From Candidatus Aquicultor primus (GTDB lineage Bacteria > Actinomycetota > Aquicultoria > Aquicultorales > Aquicultoraceae), in the NCBI GenBank assembly GCA_001767575.1, contig MELI01000084.1:1-8034 (forward strand): DNA of 8,034 nucleotides, read 5' to 3'. Below the pieces are notes generated by a model. That model searched no databases. It was not told the DNA's origin and saw only the letters and a program-made list of their open reading frames with translations. The position numbers and the translations under genes were made by a program. This document shows positions 6,178 through 8,034 of the stretch, piece by piece (within the stretch, counting starts at the first letter, position 1; each line of letters opens with the position of its first letter).

Positions 6178-6531
6178 CTATGGCTCTTCGGTCATGGCTA
6201 TCGCATCAACCGGGCACTGCTCGGCACAAACACCACAACCTTTGCAACGGTCGTAGTTTATCCCGATAATCTTTTCGTTTTTTGTCAGGTATGCCCCGTC
6301 CGGGCAATACATCCAGCAGATCATTCACTGGATGCACCGTTCTTCTATCCAAATTGCCTTTTCAGTACGCCAATCGCCGGTATGGTAGCGGTCGGCGTTT
6401 CCCGCATCCGCAATCACCGCGCCTTCGATGATCTCGCGCCAACCCGGTTTCCCCTTGATTTCTTCAATGGGCTCGCCATCATAGATGTGCAGATGGTCGC
6501 GAGCGTTTCCATAGGGACGCTCTTCGCTCAT
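6178..6531 (-). CDS. porD: Pyruvate:ferredoxin oxidoreductase, delta subunit, with in-frame TGA at a cluster cysteine position
   Basis: The delta subunit carries two [4Fe-4S] clusters passing electrons to ferredoxin. The ATG at 6531 overlaps the porG stop (ATGA) and follows GAGGAGG. The N-terminal part (residues 1-68: MSEERPYGNARDHLHIYDGE through TGDWRTEKAIWIEERCIQ) ends at TGA, 6325-6327. The same frame then continues for 48 codons (MICWMYCPDGAY, then DRCKGCGVCAEQCPVDAIAM) to a TAG at 6178-6180. The motif C-x2-[TGA]-x2-C-x3-C-P places the TGA exactly on the second cysteine of cluster one; the second C-x2-C-x2-C-x3-C-P motif is intact. The total of 117 codons suits the family. Options are a selenocysteine codon, a one-base nonsense mutation from TGC/TGT, or a sequence error. 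TGA elsewhere (porG) acts as a stop, so general code reassignment is unlikely. Confidence 0.88.
6289..6310 (-). promoter_or_regulatory. SECIS-like hairpin downstream of the porD TGA
   Basis: On the - strand, GTA (6310-6308) and TGCCC (6306-6302) pair with GGGCA (6296-6292) and TAC (6291-6289), leaving a single bulged T at 6307 and a loop GGACG. The stem begins 14 bases, and the loop 23 bases, after the TGA. Bacterial SECIS elements are hairpins just after the UGA with a G early in the apical loop, and the E. coli fdhF one has a bulged U. The match is suggestive, but the stem also encodes the conserved CPDGAY and could be coincidental. Confidence 0.4.
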
Positions 6532-7091
6532 TCGCCGTGCACCTCCTCGTGCGCGCGCCGTAGCGCGTCAATGTTGGCCTGTAGCGCCTTGGGGCTTAGC
6601 TTCGGACCAAAGAGCGTTCGCAACTCCTCCTCGATAGCGTCAATACTCAGTATCGCAGTAGCTTTAATTAGCGCGCCGAGCATTGGCGTATTGGTGATGG
6701 GCCGCCCCATGGTCTCGTTGGCAATGGTTGTCGCGTCAACGGCAAACACTTTACCGTGGCTAAGCCCGATCTCGTCGCGCAAGTGCTGAGCTGAGTGCCG
6801 GCAGTTAACGATTACCGTGCCATCCCCGACGAGTCCCTTAGTAAACGGGATTTTACCGACGAGCGTGCGGTCGAGAACAACGACGATGTGCGGCGAGGTA
6901 ACGTGGGAGAAAAGCTTGATCGGATCGTCATCTATTCGCGTGAATGCCTGAACGGGCGCACCGCGCCGCTCCGGCCCATACTCGGGAAATGCCTGTATAT
7001 GCTTGTTCTGGGCCAGCGCCGCTGCGGCAAGCACCTTGGCGGCCGTCACCACGCCTTGGCCGCCCCTGCCATGCCAGCGTATCTCTACCAT
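6528..7091 (-). CDS. porG: Pyruvate:ferredoxin oxidoreductase, gamma subunit
   Basis: The gamma subunit (187 aa, usual length). It opens with MVEIRWHGRGGQGVVTAAKV, the glycine-rich signature of the family, followed by FPEYGPERRGAPVQAFTRI and IVVVLDRTLV. The C-terminal part has the NTPMLGALIKA segment typical of PorG. In the assembled enzyme this subunit contributes to CoA handling. The ATG at 7091 is supported by GAGGAG six bases upstream. It is the first gene of the operon, and its TGA overlaps the porD start by four bases (ATGA), indicating coupled translation. Confidence 0.94.
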   Translation of the reverse strand: MVEIRWHGRGGQGVVTAAKVLAAAALAQNKHIQAFPEYGPERRGAPVQAFTRIDDDPIKLFSHVTSPHIVVVLDRTLVGKIPFTKGLVGDGTVIVNCRHSAQHLRDEIGLSHGKVFAVDATTIANETMGRPITNTPMLGALIKATAILSIDAIEEELRTLFGPKLSPKALQANIDALRRAHEEVHGE

Positions 7092-7115
7092 CGCATGCTC
7101 CTCAATAGCATTGAA

Positions 7116-7144
7116 GACCTATGGATGACCTTCATTGTCGTCAA
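7116..7144 (-). promoter_or_regulatory. Possible por operon promoter
   Basis: On the - strand TTGACG (7144-7139) is followed after 17 bases by a poor -10, TAGGTC (7121-7116). An alternative is a perfect TATAAT at 7186-7181, which lacks a good -35 at standard spacing and would give a leader of roughly 85 bases. Neither is convincing alone. Confidence 0.28.
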
Positions 7145-7292
7145 TCTCGTGCTGTTTTTCGTAGATACCCCAATTGCGGGATTATAATCATGTCTCAAAA
7201 TTTCGGTACTCAACGACAATTAGAATTACCGGCAATGGTTTATCACCTAAGAATCGTTGATTCCCGTCCAAAGAAACCCGGCCGGCTCTGCC

Positions 7293-7376
7293 ATGCCGGT
7301 AATCGTGGCGACCCTCGAAGCGCAGGGCTACAGCTTCGTCACCGTCTCCGAGCTTCTCTCTTACGAGAAGCAGTAG
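7293..7376 (+). pseudogene. C-terminal relic of a polysaccharide deacetylase
   Basis: On the + strand the frame ending at TAG 7374-7376 reads MPVIVATLEAQGYSFVTVSE and then LLSYEKQ. The segment LxxxGYxFVTVSELL is the standard C-terminal end of NodB-type polysaccharide (chitin/peptidoglycan) deacetylases. The same frame is stopped by a TAA about 60 bases upstream of the relic, and no catalytic NodB motifs are present, so only about 27 codons survive. It lies in the 380-base gap between porG and arsR, which otherwise holds only promoter elements. Confidence 0.6.
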
Positions 7377-7387
7377 TCTGCTAAACC

Positions 7388-7417
7388 TTGACTGCAAGTG
7401 ATGCGCCGGCCTATAAT
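7388..7417 (+). promoter_or_regulatory. arsR promoter
   Basis: TTGACT (7388-7393) and TATAAT (7412-7417) are spaced by 18 bases. The -10 lies inside the left arm of the palindrome at 7410-7441, so a bound repressor would block polymerase. Confidence 0.75.
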
Positions 7418-7441
7418 ATCAATGTGCATTGATATTATAGG
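7410..7441. promoter_or_regulatory. ArsR operator, perfect 32-bp palindrome
   Basis: CCTATAATATCAATG (7410-7424) is the exact reverse complement of CATTGATATTATAGG (7427-7441), separated by TG. ATCAA-N6-TTGAT inside it is typical of ArsR/SmtB-family operators. An extra half-site, CATTGATAT, follows directly at 7442-7450. Position over the -10 of arsR supports negative autoregulation. Confidence 0.8.
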
Positions 7442-7472
7442 CATTGATATGTTAAGCCGAAACGGGGAAGCT

Positions 7473-7841
7473 ATGGAAAAGTGCTGTGTCAAAGGGACGA
7501 CGGAATTCAAACAGCTCGAGGAACTCTCGACCTATCTGAGAATCATCTCCGACACCAATCGACTGCAGATTCTCTGTCTCCTCAAGAAGGGTGAGCGGTG
7601 CGTCTGTAATATCCATGAACCGCTGGACATATCGCAAAACCTTGCATCGCACCACTTAAAGACCTTGCGAGACGCCGGTCTAGTCATCGCCCGCCGTGAA
7701 GGCAAGTGGGTGCACTATCGCATCGATATCGGGAAGCTTGATTATTTGACCAATCTATACAATGAAGTGATTTTGGGAGGTTTTAATGGAGATCAAAGTA
7801 CTCGGACCGGGTTGTGCCAACTGCAAGAAGCTGGAGGCTAA
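7473..7841 (+). CDS. arsR: ArsR-family metalloid-responsive repressor
   Basis: A winged-helix repressor of the ArsR/SmtB family, 122 aa. The start at 7473 (MEKCCVKG) is chosen because GGGGAAG lies just upstream; in-frame ATGs at 7398 and 7449 fall before or at the operator and have no ribosome site. The sensor helix reads GERCVCNI with C43 and C45, matching the ELCVCDL arsenite site of ArsR. An N-terminal C4-C5 pair and C35 could supply the third ligand. The recognition helix is SQNLASHHLKTLRDAGLV, followed by the wing REGKWVHYRI. It probably represses its own operon through the palindrome at 7410-7441 and releases it when arsenite or antimonite binds. Its last 19 codons overlap the next gene in another frame. 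Confidence 0.9.
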   Translation: MEKCCVKGTTEFKQLEELSTYLRIISDTNRLQILCLLKKGERCVCNIHEPLDISQNLASHHLKTLRDAGLVIARREGKWVHYRIDIGKLDYLTNLYNEVILGGFNGDQSTRTGLCQLQEAGG

Positions 7842-8019
7842 TGTGTTTGAAGCCGTCGCCCAGCTCGATCTCGACGCTGACATTCAGAAGGTCGAGGATA
7901 TTCAAGAAATCATGAGCTACGGTGTCCTATCGACACCCGGGCTCGTCGTCGATGGCGTTGTCAAGATAAGCGGTCGCGTGCCGAGTGTTGCAGAGATTAT
8001 CGCTATTTTGAAGGGTTAG
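7786..8019 (+). CDS. Small thioredoxin-like redox-active disulfide protein, 77 aa
   Basis: A thioredoxin-fold mini-protein of the kind called redox-active disulfide protein 2 (MTH895/TM0996 type). The active site is GPGCANCKKLE with C10 and C13, and the cis-proline segment is LSTPGLVVDG. There is no signal peptide, so it is cytoplasmic. The ATG at 7786 has a strong GGGAGG site (7775-7780) and lies inside the end of arsR, giving a 56-base overlap and probable coupling. Such proteins are often found between ArsR regulators and permeases, where a role in metalloid redox or thiol handling is assumed but not established. Confidence 0.88.
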   Translation: MEIKVLGPGCANCKKLEANVFEAVAQLDLDADIQKVEDIQEIMSYGVLSTPGLVVDGVVKISGRVPSVAEIIAILKG

Positions 8020-8021
8020 AT

Positions 8022-8034
8022 ATGTGGCAGAAGG
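8022..8034 (+). CDS. Start of a further gene, cut by window
   Basis: ATG TGG CAG AAG begins two bases after the thioredoxin-like stop, with GAAGGG upstream as a possible ribosome site. Only four codons are visible. From arsR-operon context a membrane permease would be expected, but the sequence here cannot show it. Confidence 0.4.

Noticed and set aside
6325..6327. Genome-wide reassignment of TGA to a sense codon
   Set aside because: The porG gene ends in TGA within a normal ATGA overlap with porD, and its product has the expected length there.
6136..6789. 217-aa + strand ORF opposite porD and porG
   Set aside because: It is antisense to clear PorD and PorG coding.
7188..7397. 69-aa - strand ORF upstream of the por operon
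   Set aside because: It is antisense to the deacetylase relic and the arsR -35 region and has no recognisable protein features.
1..8034. CRISPR array or insertion sequence
   Set aside because: No spaced repeat series, transposase or terminal inverted repeats were seen; the only tandem repeat is the two-copy 42-bp unit at the start.

Overview
The window comes from an anaerobic bacterium. Bacterial-type Shine-Dalgarno sites and -35/-10 boxes sit with a four-subunit 2-oxoacid (probably pyruvate):ferredoxin oxidoreductase of the GDAB type found in thermophiles and other strict anaerobes. I cannot place it to a phylum. Base composition is mixed. Roughly 1-3540 is AT-rich, the por genes (3566-7091) are GC-rich in third codon positions, and the ars-like end is intermediate. 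This suggests an accessory island abutting a core metabolic operon.

Left part (1-3260, all + strand): a 5'-cut HEPN-domain gene whose first bases are a perfect 42-bp tandem duplication; an acidic 113-aa protein of unknown function; a 362-base stretch with no gene but several competing inverted repeats; a 65-aa charged, antitoxin-like protein behind a dyad; an 80-aa zinc-ribbon protein; and a broken Fic gene with an N-terminal regulator-like region, split by at least two frame disruptions. These look like defence or toxin-type accessory genes, some decaying.

Middle (3345-7091): a small ferredoxin with an aspartate in place of one cluster cysteine (Pyrococcus-ferredoxin style) on the + strand converges on a - strand operon porG-porD-orfX-porA-porB. 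PorG, PorA and PorB are intact. PorD, the two-[4Fe-4S] subunit, is interrupted by a TGA exactly where the second cysteine of its first cluster motif belongs. A hairpin with a single bulged U and a GG-starting loop lies at bacterial-SECIS distance downstream, so selenocysteine is a real alternative to a nonsense mutation or sequence error. OrfX is a 124-aa charged protein of no recognised family, inserted between porD and porA and coupled to porA by a TAATG overlap. The ferredoxin is a plausible electron acceptor for the oxidoreductase.

Right part (7092-8034): a spacer carrying a C-terminal relic of a polysaccharide deacetylase, then a strong promoter overlapped by a perfect 32-bp palindrome, an ArsR-family repressor with a CVC metalloid-binding motif, a small thioredoxin-like protein overlapping it by 56 bp, and the first codons of a further gene. 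This is the usual start of an arsenic/metalloid-responsive operon, in which a permease often follows.
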